Shown here: positions 38,094 to 46,611 of the stretch, piece by piece
Position numbering within the stretch: the first letter of the stretch is position 1
Layout of the letters: each line of letters begins with the position of its first letter
Position numbers and translations under genes: made by a program
The notes under the pieces: model-generated
Seen by the model: the letters and a program-made list of their open reading frames with translations, nothing else
Databases searched by the model: none
What the model was told of the DNA's origin: nothing
Origin: Bradyrhizobium sp. WBAH42
GTDB lineage: Bacteria; Pseudomonadota; Alphaproteobacteria; Rhizobiales; Xanthobacteraceae
Direction: 5' to 3'
DNA length: 64,000 nt
NCBI RefSeq assembly: GCF_024585265.1
Contig: NZ_CP036533.1
Coordinates: 3,667,001-3,731,000, forward strand

Positions 38094-38116
38094 TTACCAG
38101 TCCAGAAAACTGGTAA
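38094..38116. promoter_or_regulatory. 8-bp inverted repeat upstream of the island operon
   Basis: ttaccagt (38094-38101) and actggtaa (38109-38116) with a 7-base loop, 72 bases before the first island ATG, in AT-rich DNA. It is not followed by T on the plus strand, so an operator fits better than a terminator. Confidence 0.4.
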
Positions 38117-38188
38117 AAAACTACAACGGTTGGTTGAGCCGTGGTGGTCGGCGTCGATTGCGTCTCTCTTTATTGGTAGGGCTAATTC

Positions 38189-38545
38189 ATGAAGACCATT
38201 GTCCCGCTGAGCGCCTCGAATGGGGCGCAGTTTTACGTCGAAGTGGAAGATTCCGAGGCGGACAACTGGGTGGCGAGATCCGAGCCGCGTTCGCCGCTAT
38301 CTGATCAACCTGAGGGATCGGAGCTAACCTCGGCAGCGGGAGATGCGTTTGAGGCCATGAGTTCTCTGCAGGAGGGGCTGCGCGACGTGATCGCGAAGAT
38401 CCATTCTGCCTTAACGGACTCGGCTCCGAGTAGTTGGAAATTGGAACTCAATGTCGGCTTTAAAGGCAAGACCTCCCCTATTCCGGTCCTGCTGTCAGGC
38501 GAGGCTAACGCGACTTTGAAGCTTCAACTGGAATGGAAGCGCTGA
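38189..38545 (+). CDS. Trypco1-like (trypsin-co-occurring domain 1) small protein
   Basis: A 118-residue soluble protein. Its layout fits the Trypco1/TCD1 family known to occur next to trypsin-NTPase proteins: an N-terminal beta strand region (KTIVPLSASNGAQFYVEV), a central helix (AFEAMSSLQEGLRDVIAKIHSAL, about 55-75) and a C-terminal beta sheet ending in LKLQLEWKR. The LELNVGFKG stretch matches the family's conserved vefG-type core. Function is unknown; a partner, adaptor or target of the protease is an inference. Its stop overlaps the next gene by 13 bases, so the two are co-translated. Low GC agrees with transfer. Confidence 0.72.
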   Translation: MKTIVPLSASNGAQFYVEVEDSEADNWVARSEPRSPLSDQPEGSELTSAAGDAFEAMSSLQEGLRDVIAKIHSALTDSAPSSWKLELNVGFKGKTSPIPVLLSGEANATLKLQLEWKR

Positions 38546-41500
38546 GAAACCTAGATGGCGGCTGGCGAGCCGCAGTGGTTCGGCTGTTCGCTGCGGACCA
38601 CAACGATTCAAGTAGGTTTGGTACTTACCTCGGGTCGGCGTTTCTCGTCAGCGAGACGCAATTGTTGACATGTCGACACGTCGTTGAGGGCCAAAGCGGC
38701 GAGTTGTACGCTTCCGGTCCAGCTTGGACAGGCCGGCAAAAAATAGTTAACATCTTAAGAAGTGCAGATAGGGATGTCGCTCTCTTAGAAGTGGCCGACG
38801 ATCTTGATCGATTGGTTGCGCCACTGTTCTGTCGATCAAATCGAGATGTAATCGACAATAGGGTGGAAGTGACAATCGCTGGATATCCAAGCGCCGTCGG
38901 TCCACTTGAATTTCCGAGAATGAAGCTGCGTTCATACGAAGGCATGCTGAATACCTGGGTTCTGCATACTCATATTAGCAAAGGGTTGAGTGGTGGACCC
39001 GCGATAGTTGATGGTGAAGTTGTCGGGATTGCTCAAGCCCGAGAGACGGACGGTGGTAAGAGTTACGTCATCCCCCTCAATGCCGTGTCTGACCTTCTGT
39101 CTCAAAGACTCAAATCAGGTGAGAGAGGAAAATTTAGCGGCACAAATCAAGCTCCTTCAGCTCCGGCTGAATTCATAGGGCGTACTGAGATACAGAGGGA
39201 ATTGAGACAATCGCTCTTCGAGGAAGCCAACCGCGTTGTGTGTCTGAAGGGGCTTGGCGGAGTAGGCAAGACTTCGTTGGCCCAAACGCTAGCGTGGGAC
39301 TCAGAGGTAAGATCGCGGTTTCCGGATGGAGTGTTGTGGACGACGCTTGGTCAATCGCCAGATGTCTTGTCGTGCCTCCACGAAATCCTGATGCCGTTGG
39401 AGAGAACAACGTCTCAATATGCATCGATTGCGCTGGCTTCCGCGCAGCTGCGCATTTTATTGAGCAAGGCGCGCTTTCTTCTCGTTCTAGACGACGTCTG
39501 GGCGTTCGAAGACGTGAGACCTTTTCTCGTGGCAGGGCTCAATTGTCGGATAGTCATAACTACTCGCGACAAATACGTAGGAGTCGCGGCCTCGGCGAGA
39601 ATTTTTGACGTAGGGGTGCTCTCTCTGGATGAAGCGCAAGCGCTTCTGCGCGCGAGGCTTTCGTCCGATGCGGCAGCAGCGATGAATGGTGAGCAAACCG
39701 AGACATTGGCACAATTGGTTGAAGGCCTTCCGCTCGCGCTGGAGATAATCTCCGTACATCTGACCGACGGAATCTCCGCCCATCTTCTAATCAATGAGTT
39801 GAGGACCGAGATTGGCAGGCTGAGGGCGTTGACGATCGATGCGGCCTATGATGGAAATCGAAAGCTTAGCCTAGAGGCGACGCTTACGCTGAGTTTCGCT
39901 GCCCTGCAGCCTCAAAGTCGTCGGGCGCTGTTGCTGCTGGGATTATTGCGTTCGCAAGGCCTGATTACGCCGGGTGTAACTTCTATTTTGACGGGCGACA
40001 CGCTCTTCGACGCAACCAAACTTCTTTCTTTTCTTGCGGCGAAATCGCTCTTAATGGCCGCCCAGACTGAAGCGGGTGAGCGTGTCTATCGGATGCACGA
40101 TCTGATAAGAGATAAATGTCGGCTAGAGCTGCTTGACGGGGCCAGCAGGGGCGACCAGCAGAACCCCTTCCGTGGTAACGCGCAAACCTTTGTTGCAAGC
40201 CAAATTAAGCAACGTAAAGGGCAGGAGCCGTGGTCAAGGTTAGGCAAAGATAGTTACCTTTCAAGGCATCTGGTCTTTCACTTGATTGAATCGGGAGATC
40301 TTCCCTCTGTATTCGATCTTCTCGAAGAAGATGAATTTTCGTCTGATGCGGTCACCGTGAAAAACGGATGGCTCGTCAGCCAGGAGCGTTGCGGGTGGCC
40401 GCACCAATTCTTGTCCGACGTTGATCTTGCGTGGTCTCTGGCTGAGTCGACTTTTGCAAAAGTCATGACCGATCGGAGCGCGACGTTAACGCAAGAGGCG
40501 GTCAGTAGCTTGGGTTATATTATTCGAGCCGCGTTCGTGACAGCGTCCGTCATAAATCAAAACGCAAGAATATCTAAGCGACTGGTTCGCCTTCTCCTTC
40601 GACATGGCGTGTGGTCCCCGGGGCAGGCGGTTTATGCGGTCGGTCGATCTTTGGATCCTTACGAGTTGGTAGACTTTGCCAATGAGTTGCCGGAGCCTTA
40701 CAATTCTCAGGCGCTTGCACTAGCTCTCGCTCGTCTGTCTCAGCTTTTTCATAGAGCTGATGCATCTAACGTCCTATCGGCGCTTGCTGCAGCTCTTTTT
40801 CTGTTTGACGGGCAGAAAAAGGAAACGACCAGGAGGGTAATCGGCGAGTTGTGCGGCCCGACAAGCCAATTGCCCTTGAGGTCCCTCGACGATAGGGAGC
40901 TGGTCGACTACGCCGTAGAAGCGCTCGTGTATGATATAAATGTGCGACCGGTCGTGTTTGATCGTGTGGTGGAGTTCTTGCTATCCCGGTTGGTAGCTGA
41001 GTTGGAGGCAGGCGAAACGAGCCGAGTGTATATTTTCGCCGAGCGATACGTGCGGCTTCTTTCTGAGTTGCTTTTCAACTACCTTTGGAAGAGCCAAACA
41101 GTTTCCGGCATTCATCGTGCTGTGACATCTCTAGGCAAGTTTCGATCAAATATTTCTACGGTTCTGGAGCGGTTAGCAGACGAGGGTGTGGCATCTTTAG
41201 TTAGCCTCTTGCCTCGCGAGCGGATCACCGCTCTCTTTGATCAGACGTTCGCTAAATTCCAAGCGGCTTCGGCTCGATTGGACACATTGGAGGTTGGGCA
41301 AATTGGAGAGTTGCGCTCCTCGCTTAGCGAGCTCGCGCGAGTGATGATTCTCTGCGTAGCAAATTGTGACGACGGTAGACTTGATGATCTGGTCGGCCAA
41401 TTTGCGCGGAGGTACGAAAGGTTTAGATCAGACATATACGTATTTTTGGCTCTGCTTGGCAAGGACCAGGTCGTTCGTTCGATTCGTCAATTGGGGCCGT

Positions 41501-42441
41501 TCGCTCCGATGGCAGACCAGTTGCAATGGGTATCGTCGTTTGGGCACGAACAGCTCCGTCGAGATATCTTTTCAAGTTCAATCGTTGAATTGGAAAAGGG
41601 GGCGGTGAGAGCGAATTCTGGCGCGATTCTAGAAATTTGCGAGCGACATTTTTCTAGGATGAATTATGAAGAGCAGCGTCGTTTGGCTAAGCTGCTGATA
41701 AGGTTGCCCTACAGTACGGCAGTGACGGCTGTTGTGGTCCGCATCTTTGATGAGCTTGAGGATGTTGAAGCAGAATCCACCTATCTCGCGGCGAGAGAAG
41801 TCGGCGATCCAATCGGTCTCTTCGTCCTTGGCTGTGCTCGTACTTGTCGGGGCGGCGCTTGGGACGAGGCCGCGGTTGATAATTTGACTGGCGTTCTTCG
41901 GTCAATCTTGCAGAAGGCAGAGACGGTCAGGGCAGTTGTTGACGTGGTTACATTCGTGAAATTGCCATCCAGTGTGTCGGCACGCTTCTTGGAGATTGCT
42001 ATCGAGTCTGCTCGAAGTATAACCGACGATGAGCCGGTCTTTCAGGCATTCGTACGTGTAGCCAGCTTGGCGCCCAATGGCGCAAGCTTGGTCGCGGTCG
42101 CACCTATTCTCAGCGGCGTTCCTGGTATTGTGCTGTCGGACGAACAAATTAGAGCGTGCACGAAGATCAAGCTCCGCTCGCTGGACGCGAGTGAGCCCTT
42201 TAGACGTGCAACCACGAAGATCGAAAATGCGCCCGACGAGTATTTCGGAAGTATGCTCAGCGATACAGAACTCGCTGCCGAGCTGTCGAAGAAACTCAAG
42301 CAATTAATTACCACCGATTCAAGATCTGCCCTGTATAGCGATGTGGTTCCCTATGTCCGAGAGCTTGCATTGCGGGGCTATGAGGATGTGGCGCTAGAGA
42401 CTTCGTACGCCATCCACGATTGTTATAGGTGGTGGCGGTAG
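38533..42441 (+). CDS. Trypsin-like protease/NB-ARC STAND NTPase with long helical C-terminus
   Basis: A 1302-residue multidomain protein. Residues 1-200 form a trypsin-fold protease with an intact triad: H49 (TCRHV), D81 (DRDVAL) and S153 (GLSGGP). Residues 212-530 form an NB-ARC STAND NTPase: Walker A GLGGVGKTS (240-248), Walker B LLVLDDVW (316-323), sensor ITTRD (342-346), GLPLALE (398-404) and MHD (521-523). Residues 531-1302 are mostly helical with no repeat family I can name; they are the likely ligand sensor. The layout equals that of NLR-type immune proteins with a protease effector. Oligomer-driven protease activation is an inference. Codon use and GC differ from neighbouring genes. 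Confidence 0.88.
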   Translation: MEALRNLDGGWRAAVVRLFAADHNDSSRFGTYLGSAFLVSETQLLTCRHVVEGQSGELYASGPAWTGRQKIVNILRSADRDVALLEVADDLDRLVAPLFCRSNRDVIDNRVEVTIAGYPSAVGPLEFPRMKLRSYEGMLNTWVLHTHISKGLSGGPAIVDGEVVGIAQARETDGGKSYVIPLNAVSDLLSQRLKSGERGKFSGTNQAPSAPAEFIGRTEIQRELRQSLFEEANRVVCLKGLGGVGKTSLAQTLAWDSEVRSRFPDGVLWTTLGQSPDVLSCLHEILMPLERTTSQYASIALASAQLRILLSKARFLLVLDDVWAFEDVRPFLVAGLNCRIVITTRDKYVGVAASARIFDVGVLSLDEAQALLRARLSSDAAAAMNGEQTETLAQLVEGLPLALEIISVHLTDGISAHLLINELRTEIGRLRALTIDAAYDGNRKLSLEATLTLSFAALQPQSRRALLLLGLLRSQGLITPGVTSILTGDTLFDATKLLSFLAAKSLLMAAQTEAGERVYRMHDLIRDKCRLELLDGASRGDQQNPFRGNAQTFVASQIKQRKGQEPWSRLGKDSYLSRHLVFHLIESGDLPSVFDLLEEDEFSSDAVTVKNGWLVSQERCGWPHQFLSDVDLAWSLAESTFAKVMTDRSATLTQEAVSSLGYIIRAAFVTASVINQNARISKRLVRLLLRHGVWSPGQAVYAVGRSLDPYELVDFANELPEPYNSQALALALARLSQLFHRADASNVLSALAAALFLFDGQKKETTRRVIGELCGPTSQLPLRSLDDRELVDYAVEALVYDINVRPVVFDRVVEFLLSRLVAELEAGETSRVYIFAERYVRLLSELLFNYLWKSQTVSGIHRAVTSLGKFRSNISTVLERLADEGVASLVSLLPRERITALFDQTFAKFQAASARLDTLEVGQIGELRSSLSELARVMILCVANCDDGRLDDLVGQFARRYERFRSDIYVFLALLGKDQVVRSIRQLGPFAPMADQLQWVSSFGHEQLRRDIFSSSIVELEKGAVRANSGAILEICERHFSRMNYEEQRRLAKLLIRLPYSTAVTAVVVRIFDELEDVEAESTYLAAREVGDPIGLFVLGCARTCRGGAWDEAAVDNLTGVLRSILQKAETVRAVVDVVTFVKLPSSVSARFLEIAIESARSITDDEPVFQAFVRVASLAPNGASLVAVAPILSGVPGIVLSDEQIRACTKIKLRSLDASEPFRRATTKIENAPDEYFGSMLSDTELAAELSKKLKQLITTDSRSALYSDVVPYVRELALRGYEDVALETSYAIHDCYRWWR

Positions 42442-42510
42442 TTGCGGGGCTGTCTAGCTTCTCCCGTCATCCAGAATAGCCGAGATTCCAGGCTTCTGGG
42501 CTAGCAGGGA

Positions 42511-42559
42511 TCAGAACCCGTAGAGCCGCGCCGGATTGTCGACCAGGATCTTCTTGCGC
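42511..42559. repeat. Right 49-bp direct repeat, within the amidohydrolase 3' end
   Basis: An exact copy of 37953-38001. It contains the stop codon (42511-42513, complement) and last 14 residues of the amidohydrolase. It is 70 bases past the NB-ARC gene. Confidence 0.95.
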
Positions 42560-43473
42560 ACCTCGGCATCCGGCGCCCACACCGGAAGCTGGTTGAGCAG
42601 GCGGCCGTCGTCGATCTGATAGAGCGGCGCGATGTCGGTGGGCTTGCGTCCCTCGACGCGGCTCGAATCCGGATGCGGCCAGTCGGTGCCCCAAACGATG
42701 CGGTCGGCATTGGCTGCGATCAGCGCGCGGGCATAGGGCACCATGTCCTGATAGTCGGGCGCGAGCTTCGACGAGCGATAGGCACCGGAGATCTTCACAT
42801 GGGCCTTGCCGGACTTCACCAGCGCGACGAGATCGGAGAAGCCCGGCTGCTCCAGCCCGAGCGAAGCCTCGAGGCCGCCGAAATGGTCGAATACGACCGG
42901 CACCGGCGCCGTCTCGACGAGGTCCTTGATCGCCGAGATCATGGCCAGCGTGGTGTAGAGCTGCACGTGCCAGCCGCGCGCCTTCATGCGCTCGACGGCG
43001 GCGGTGAAGCGCGGCCGGCCGACATTGGGATCGTTGACGCCGCCGGTCGCCAGATTGAGGCGGATGCCGCGGAAGCCGTCCTGGTGCATCGTATCGAGCG
43101 CGCTCTCCGGCGTCTTGTCGTCGATCACGGCGACGCCGCGCGCGGTCGCGCCGCGCGCCTTCATGCCGAACAGCGTGGAGGAATTGTCGGTGCCGTAGAC
43201 GCTCGGCGTCACGATCACCACGCGCTCGATATGCAGCGCCTTGTGCAGTGCGGCCATTTCTTCCGGCGAAGCCGGCTCCGGCGTATAGACGCGTCCGGCG
43301 AAGAACGGAAACTTTTCGACATCGCCATGAATGTGGGTATGGCAGTCGCAGGCATGCGCCGGGACGTCGAAATTGATCGGCGTCGCGGGCTGCGCCGCGC
43401 GGGCATGGGCTTTGCTGGTCATGGCTACTCCGGCCGCAAGGGAGGCAAGCAGGACGCTGCGTCGGCTGAGCAT
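42511..43473 (-). CDS. Tat-exported amidohydrolase (metal-dependent, amidohydrolase_2)
   Basis: A 320-residue TIM-barrel hydrolase. The N-terminus is a Tat signal (LSRRSVLLAS, then a hydrophobic run and an Ala-x-Ala site near AHARAAQ). Metal ligands are visible as DCHTHIHG near residue 44, a His in FDHFGG, and the WGTDWPHPD block near residue 265. The group holds lactonases and decarboxylases of aromatic or dicarboxylic substrates; the substrate cannot be read. Its last 14 codons and stop coincide with the right 49-bp repeat, so the 3' end was rebuilt when the island entered. The neighbouring RND gene would once have been tail-to-tail. Confidence 0.88.
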   Translation of the reverse strand: MLSRRSVLLASLAAGVAMTSKAHARAAQPATPINFDVPAHACDCHTHIHGDVEKFPFFAGRVYTPEPASPEEMAALHKALHIERVVIVTPSVYGTDNSSTLFGMKARGATARGVAVIDDKTPESALDTMHQDGFRGIRLNLATGGVNDPNVGRPRFTAAVERMKARGWHVQLYTTLAMISAIKDLVETAPVPVVFDHFGGLEASLGLEQPGFSDLVALVKSGKAHVKISGAYRSSKLAPDYQDMVPYARALIAANADRIVWGTDWPHPDSSRVEGRKPTDIAPLYQIDDGRLLNQLPVWAPDAEVRKKILVDNPARLYGF

Positions 43474-43524
43474 GGTTTCTCTCCCGGTTATTTTTTTGTA
43501 GGCGGGTGGAAGGAGAATATCACA

Positions 43525-44088
43525 TCAGCCGGGCAACCGCTCCGCTTCGCTGCATAGCTGCTCGACGAGACCAGCAAGCGGACGTGAGCCGTCCACGCGC
43601 ACGACCGGGCAGGGCAGGCCCGAGAGCCACGCTTCATGCTTGGCGAGACTGCGGCCTTCGCGATCGCCGGCTTCGTAATGGGAGGCCCATTCGACGAAGT
43701 CTTCGGTTTCGCCATGGCGCCAGCCGCCTGGCGCGACGGCATCAGCGCCGAAATGGGCGGCCTCGCGGGCGCGCAACCGCTTCATCCGGATCTCGCGCGG
43801 CGCGGTCACGAAGACGACCAGGTCGAAGTACGAAACGAGCTCCTCACCCCAGCCGGTGACGGATCCGCTCAGCGCCCAGTCGAGGCGCGGCAAGAACATC
43901 TCGCGCATCAGGCGCAGGCGGTCGGCGGCCGGGCGGGTCGTCTGATAGGGCGGCACGGTCGGCAGCCAGAAATAATCGTCGCTGTCGTGATGCGGCAGCG
44001 CCAGCTGGTCCGCGAGCGCGCGACCGATCGTGGTCACGCCGGAGCCCGAGGCTCCCATCAGATGGATGCGGCGGCTTTTCATCGGCAT
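43525..44088 (-). CDS. P-loop nucleotide kinase-like protein with altered Walker A
   Basis: A 187-residue protein of the shikimate/adenylate-kinase-like P-loop fold. The Walker A sequence is GASGSGVTT (residues 12-20), with Val at position 18 where nearly all P-loops have Lys. I recall related bacterial proteins with GSGTTT, so this is probably a natural subfamily. An acidic DSDDYFW near residue 35 resembles a substrate-binding loop, and RMKRLRAREAAHFG near residue 105 resembles a lid with arginines. Function is unknown. It lies 20 bases downstream of the TolC-like gene, probably in one operon. Confidence 0.75.
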   Translation of the reverse strand: MPMKSRRIHLMGASGSGVTTIGRALADQLALPHHDSDDYFWLPTVPPYQTTRPAADRLRLMREMFLPRLDWALSGSVTGWGEELVSYFDLVVFVTAPREIRMKRLRAREAAHFGADAVAPGGWRHGETEDFVEWASHYEAGDREGRSLAKHEAWLSGLPCPVVRVDGSRPLAGLVEQLCSEAERLPG

Positions 44089-44108
44089 CCACCAGAGAGA
44101 TTTGAAAG

Positions 44109-45539
44109 CTACTGCCCCGACGGCGTGCGCAGGCCGTGCCAGGCGTCGCGGACCTGGTGGTAGTGCACCTCGGGCAGGTAATCCGGCGTGTTCAGGTTCA
44201 GCGTCTTGACGTCGAGATGGCCGATGGCGCTGAGCAGCGTGTAGGAGGCGATCACGCGGTCGCGTTGCGCGCCGATCAGGCGGGCCTTGGCCTGGATCAG
44301 ATCGGCCTGCGAGTTCAGAACGTCCACCGTCGTGCGCTGGCCGCCTGCGGCCTCGCGCTGCACGCCCTGCAGCGCGACGGTCGCCGCCTTCACCTCGGAT
44401 TCGGAGGCCGAGACCGTGATCTTGGCGCCTTCATTGGCGACCCAGGCGCTGACCGCCGCCGTGCGCGCCTGGTTGCGCACCTGGTCGAGCACGAGGCGGC
44501 TCTGCGCCGTGATCTCCTTGGCCTGCCGGGTCTGCGCCGCGGCCTGGCCGCCGTCGTAGATCGGCGCGGTGACGTTGGCGACGATCGAGGCCTGGTCCTC
44601 GGCGAAGGTGCCGAGCGTCGGGTCGTTGTTGCGGCTCTTGCTGGCGCTGCCCTGGATGGTCGCGCTCGGCAGCAGCGTGCCTTCGGCGATGCGGATGTTG
44701 GTGGAGGCGACATCGACGTCGAAACTGGCGGCCATCACCGCCGGATGCTGGCGGATCGCCATCGTCATGGCGTCCTCGCGACTCTTCGGCAGATAACGAT
44801 CGACGGCCTCGGCAGGCCTGAGCTGCGAGGGCGCATTGCCGATCACTTGCGCATAGGTGGCCTGGCTGACCGCAAGCGCGACCTCGGCCGCGTTGAGATC
44901 GGCAAGGCCACGATTGAGGCGGGCTTCGGCCTGCGCGGTGTCGGTCGGCGTGACGTCGCCGGCATTGAGGCGGCGCTGGGTGACGGCGAGCGTCTCGCGC
45001 AGGAAGGCGACGTTGGAGCGCTGCGCCTCGACCAGCGACTGGTTGGCGAGAACGTTGGTGTAGGCCGTGACCGCATCGAGCAGCACGCCCTGGCCGACAT
45101 TGCGCAGCGCTTCGCGGCCCGACTGCACCTGGAGCTCGGCGGCCCGCACGCCGTTGGCGGTGCGGAAGCCGTTGAACAGGCTCTGCGTCACGGTGACGCC
45201 GATGATCCAGGGCTTCAGATTGCCGGTCTGGATGGTGTTGTCGGGCAACAGATTGCGGACCGATTGCAGCCCGGCGCTGAGGCTCGCCACGATCTGCGGC
45301 CGGTAGCCGGCGAGCGCCTGCGGCACGTTCTCGTCGGTGGCGCGCTGGCGCGCGCGCTCGGCATTGAGCTGCGGATTGGTCTGGTAGGCTTTTGCCAATG
45401 CTTCCGGGAGGGCTTCGGCCGATGCCGTCGCGGGCAGGGCGCAAGAGAGCGCCAGCGTGGTCCATGTCGCAAGCACAGGACCCGCGCCCGATCGACGTCG
45501 CGTCCCTCCGCGACCAGCTCTGGCGGTACGCCCAATCAT
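44109..45539 (-). CDS. TolC-family outer-membrane channel protein
   Basis: A 476-residue outer-membrane efflux protein. A signal peptide (residues about 20-45, ending ATASAEAL) precedes the OEP fold, a twofold repeat of long helices and beta strands. Typical TolC blocks are visible: LFNGFRTANGVRAAE near residue 118, the long coiled VEAQRSNVAFLRETLAVTQRRL, and its mirror in the second half (IYDGGQAAAQTRQAKE). It could serve the RND pump at 33.5-38 kb or type I secretion. I chose ATG 45539 (MIGRTARAG) since the 27 residues upstream are Arg/Gly-rich and would block a signal peptide. Confidence 0.9.
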   Translation of the reverse strand: MIGRTARAGRGGTRRRSGAGPVLATWTTLALSCALPATASAEALPEALAKAYQTNPQLNAERARQRATDENVPQALAGYRPQIVASLSAGLQSVRNLLPDNTIQTGNLKPWIIGVTVTQSLFNGFRTANGVRAAELQVQSGREALRNVGQGVLLDAVTAYTNVLANQSLVEAQRSNVAFLRETLAVTQRRLNAGDVTPTDTAQAEARLNRGLADLNAAEVALAVSQATYAQVIGNAPSQLRPAEAVDRYLPKSREDAMTMAIRQHPAVMAASFDVDVASTNIRIAEGTLLPSATIQGSASKSRNNDPTLGTFAEDQASIVANVTAPIYDGGQAAAQTRQAKEITAQSRLVLDQVRNQARTAAVSAWVANEGAKITVSASESEVKAATVALQGVQREAAGGQRTTVDVLNSQADLIQAKARLIGAQRDRVIASYTLLSAIGHLDVKTLNLNTPDYLPEVHYHQVRDAWHGLRTPSGQ

Positions 45540-45726
45540 GTATTCCTGCTTAACCCCGGCTGTCCGCCCCCGCCGACGATGGCCTCTTAACTGTTTAGCC
45601 AGCCGAGGTCCCGCAGGCAAACTGCCGCGGGGGAAACCCCCATGTATTCCGTGCTTGTTGCAGGCGCGTCACAGGATGCATGCGGCAAAGCGCCAGTGCC
45701 TTACACCAGCCTGACCGGTTTGTGCG

Positions 45727-46506
45727 CTACCGGTTCTTGTTCATCGGCTTGCGCTTCTCGATGAATGCCGCCATGCCCTCCGAGCGGTCCTCGAGCGCGA
45801 AGGTCGAATGGAACAGGTTGCGCTCGACGCTCATGCCTTCGGAGAGCGTGGTCTCGAAGGCGCGGTTCACCGCTTCCTTGGCCATCGCGGCCGCGGGGCG
45901 CGACATCGCGGCGATCTTCTCGGCGGCCGCCATGACCTCGTCCATCAGCTTGTCGGCGGGTACGATGCGGCTGACGAGGCCGGAGCGCTCGGCTTCCGCC
46001 GCGTCCATCATCCGGCCGGTGAGGCAGAGGTCCATGGCCTTGGACTTGCCGATCGCGCGTGTCAGCCGCTGGGTACCGCCGATACCTGGAATGGTGCCGA
46101 GCGTGATCTCGGGCTGGCCGAACTTCGCGGTGTCGGCGGCGATGATGAAATCGCACATCATGGCGAGCTCGCAGCCGCCGCCGAGCGCGTAGCCCGCGAC
46201 CGCGGCGATGGTCGGCTTGCGGCAGCGCGCGATGCGGTCGCCGCCGATCGCGGCGAAATCCTCGGAGAACATGTCGATGAAGCCCTTGGGCTGCATCTCC
46301 TTGATGTCGGCGCCGGCGGCAAAGGCCTTCTCGTTGCCGGTCACGACGATGCAGCCGATGGCGTCATCGGCCTCGAGATCGTCGACCGCCGCGGCGATCT
46401 CGCGGAAGACGCCGAACGAGAGCGCGTTGAGCATCTTTGGCCGGTTCAGCTTGACGATGCCGACCGCACCGATGCTCTCGACGATGATGTGTTCGAACGT
46501 GCTCAT
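45727..46506 (-). CDS. Enoyl-CoA hydratase/isomerase family protein
   Basis: A 259-residue crotonase-fold enzyme that hydrates 2-enoyl-CoA in beta-oxidation. The oxyanion-hole signature AGADIKEM lies near residue 68. The catalytic Glu positions fit in the [14 protein letters not shown] and [11 protein letters not shown] blocks near residues 110 and 135. The length is normal for FadB1-type single-domain hydratases. It is a lone gene between a TolC gene and a hypothetical gene, with about 190 bases of unremarkable spacer before the TolC start. Confidence 0.92.
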   Translation of the reverse strand: MSTFEHIIVESIGAVGIVKLNRPKMLNALSFGVFREIAAAVDDLEADDAIGCIVVTGNEKAFAAGADIKEMQPKGFIDMFSEDFAAIGGDRIARCRKPTIAAVAGYALGGGCELAMMCDFIIAADTAKFGQPEITLGTIPGIGGTQRLTRAIGKSKAMDLCLTGRMMDAAEAERSGLVSRIVPADKLMDEVMAAAEKIAAMSRPAAAMAKEAVNRAFETTLSEGMSVERNLFHSTFALEDRSEGMAAFIEKRKPMNKNR

Positions 46507-46611
46507 GCTCCACCCACGCTTTTGATTGAGTGGGCAATGTGCCCGCTGGCGCGGATGCCTTCAAGGGGGCCGGACGCGGGACGCGCGGCGTGCGTCCCGC
46601 GGAACAGCCAA

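Larger units (their letters stand above)
37953..42559. mobile_element. Inserted genomic island with trypsin/NB-ARC system, no integrase seen
   Basis: A 4.6 kb segment bounded by perfect 49-bp direct repeats. The right copy forms the 3' end of the amidohydrolase gene; the left copy lies where that 3' end would have been, tail to tail with the RND gene. Base composition drops sharply (about 48% GC in a sampled 60-base line of the island against about 68% in one of the RND gene). It holds two genes, Trypco1-like and trypsin-NB-ARC. No integrase or transposase is visible, so it is either a remnant or was moved in trans. Confidence 0.8.

Noticed and set aside
38533..42441. Reading the island protein as a WD40 or TPR STAND protein
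   Set aside because: No WD or TPR consensus can be seen in residues 531-1302; left as helical, unassigned.
42471..42499. Terminator after the island operon (ccagaa/ttctgg hairpin)
   Set aside because: Only a 6-bp stem with a 17-base loop and no T run.
37953..42559. IS element or transposon flanked by terminal inverted repeats
   Set aside because: The flanks are direct, not inverted, repeats and no transposase frame is present.
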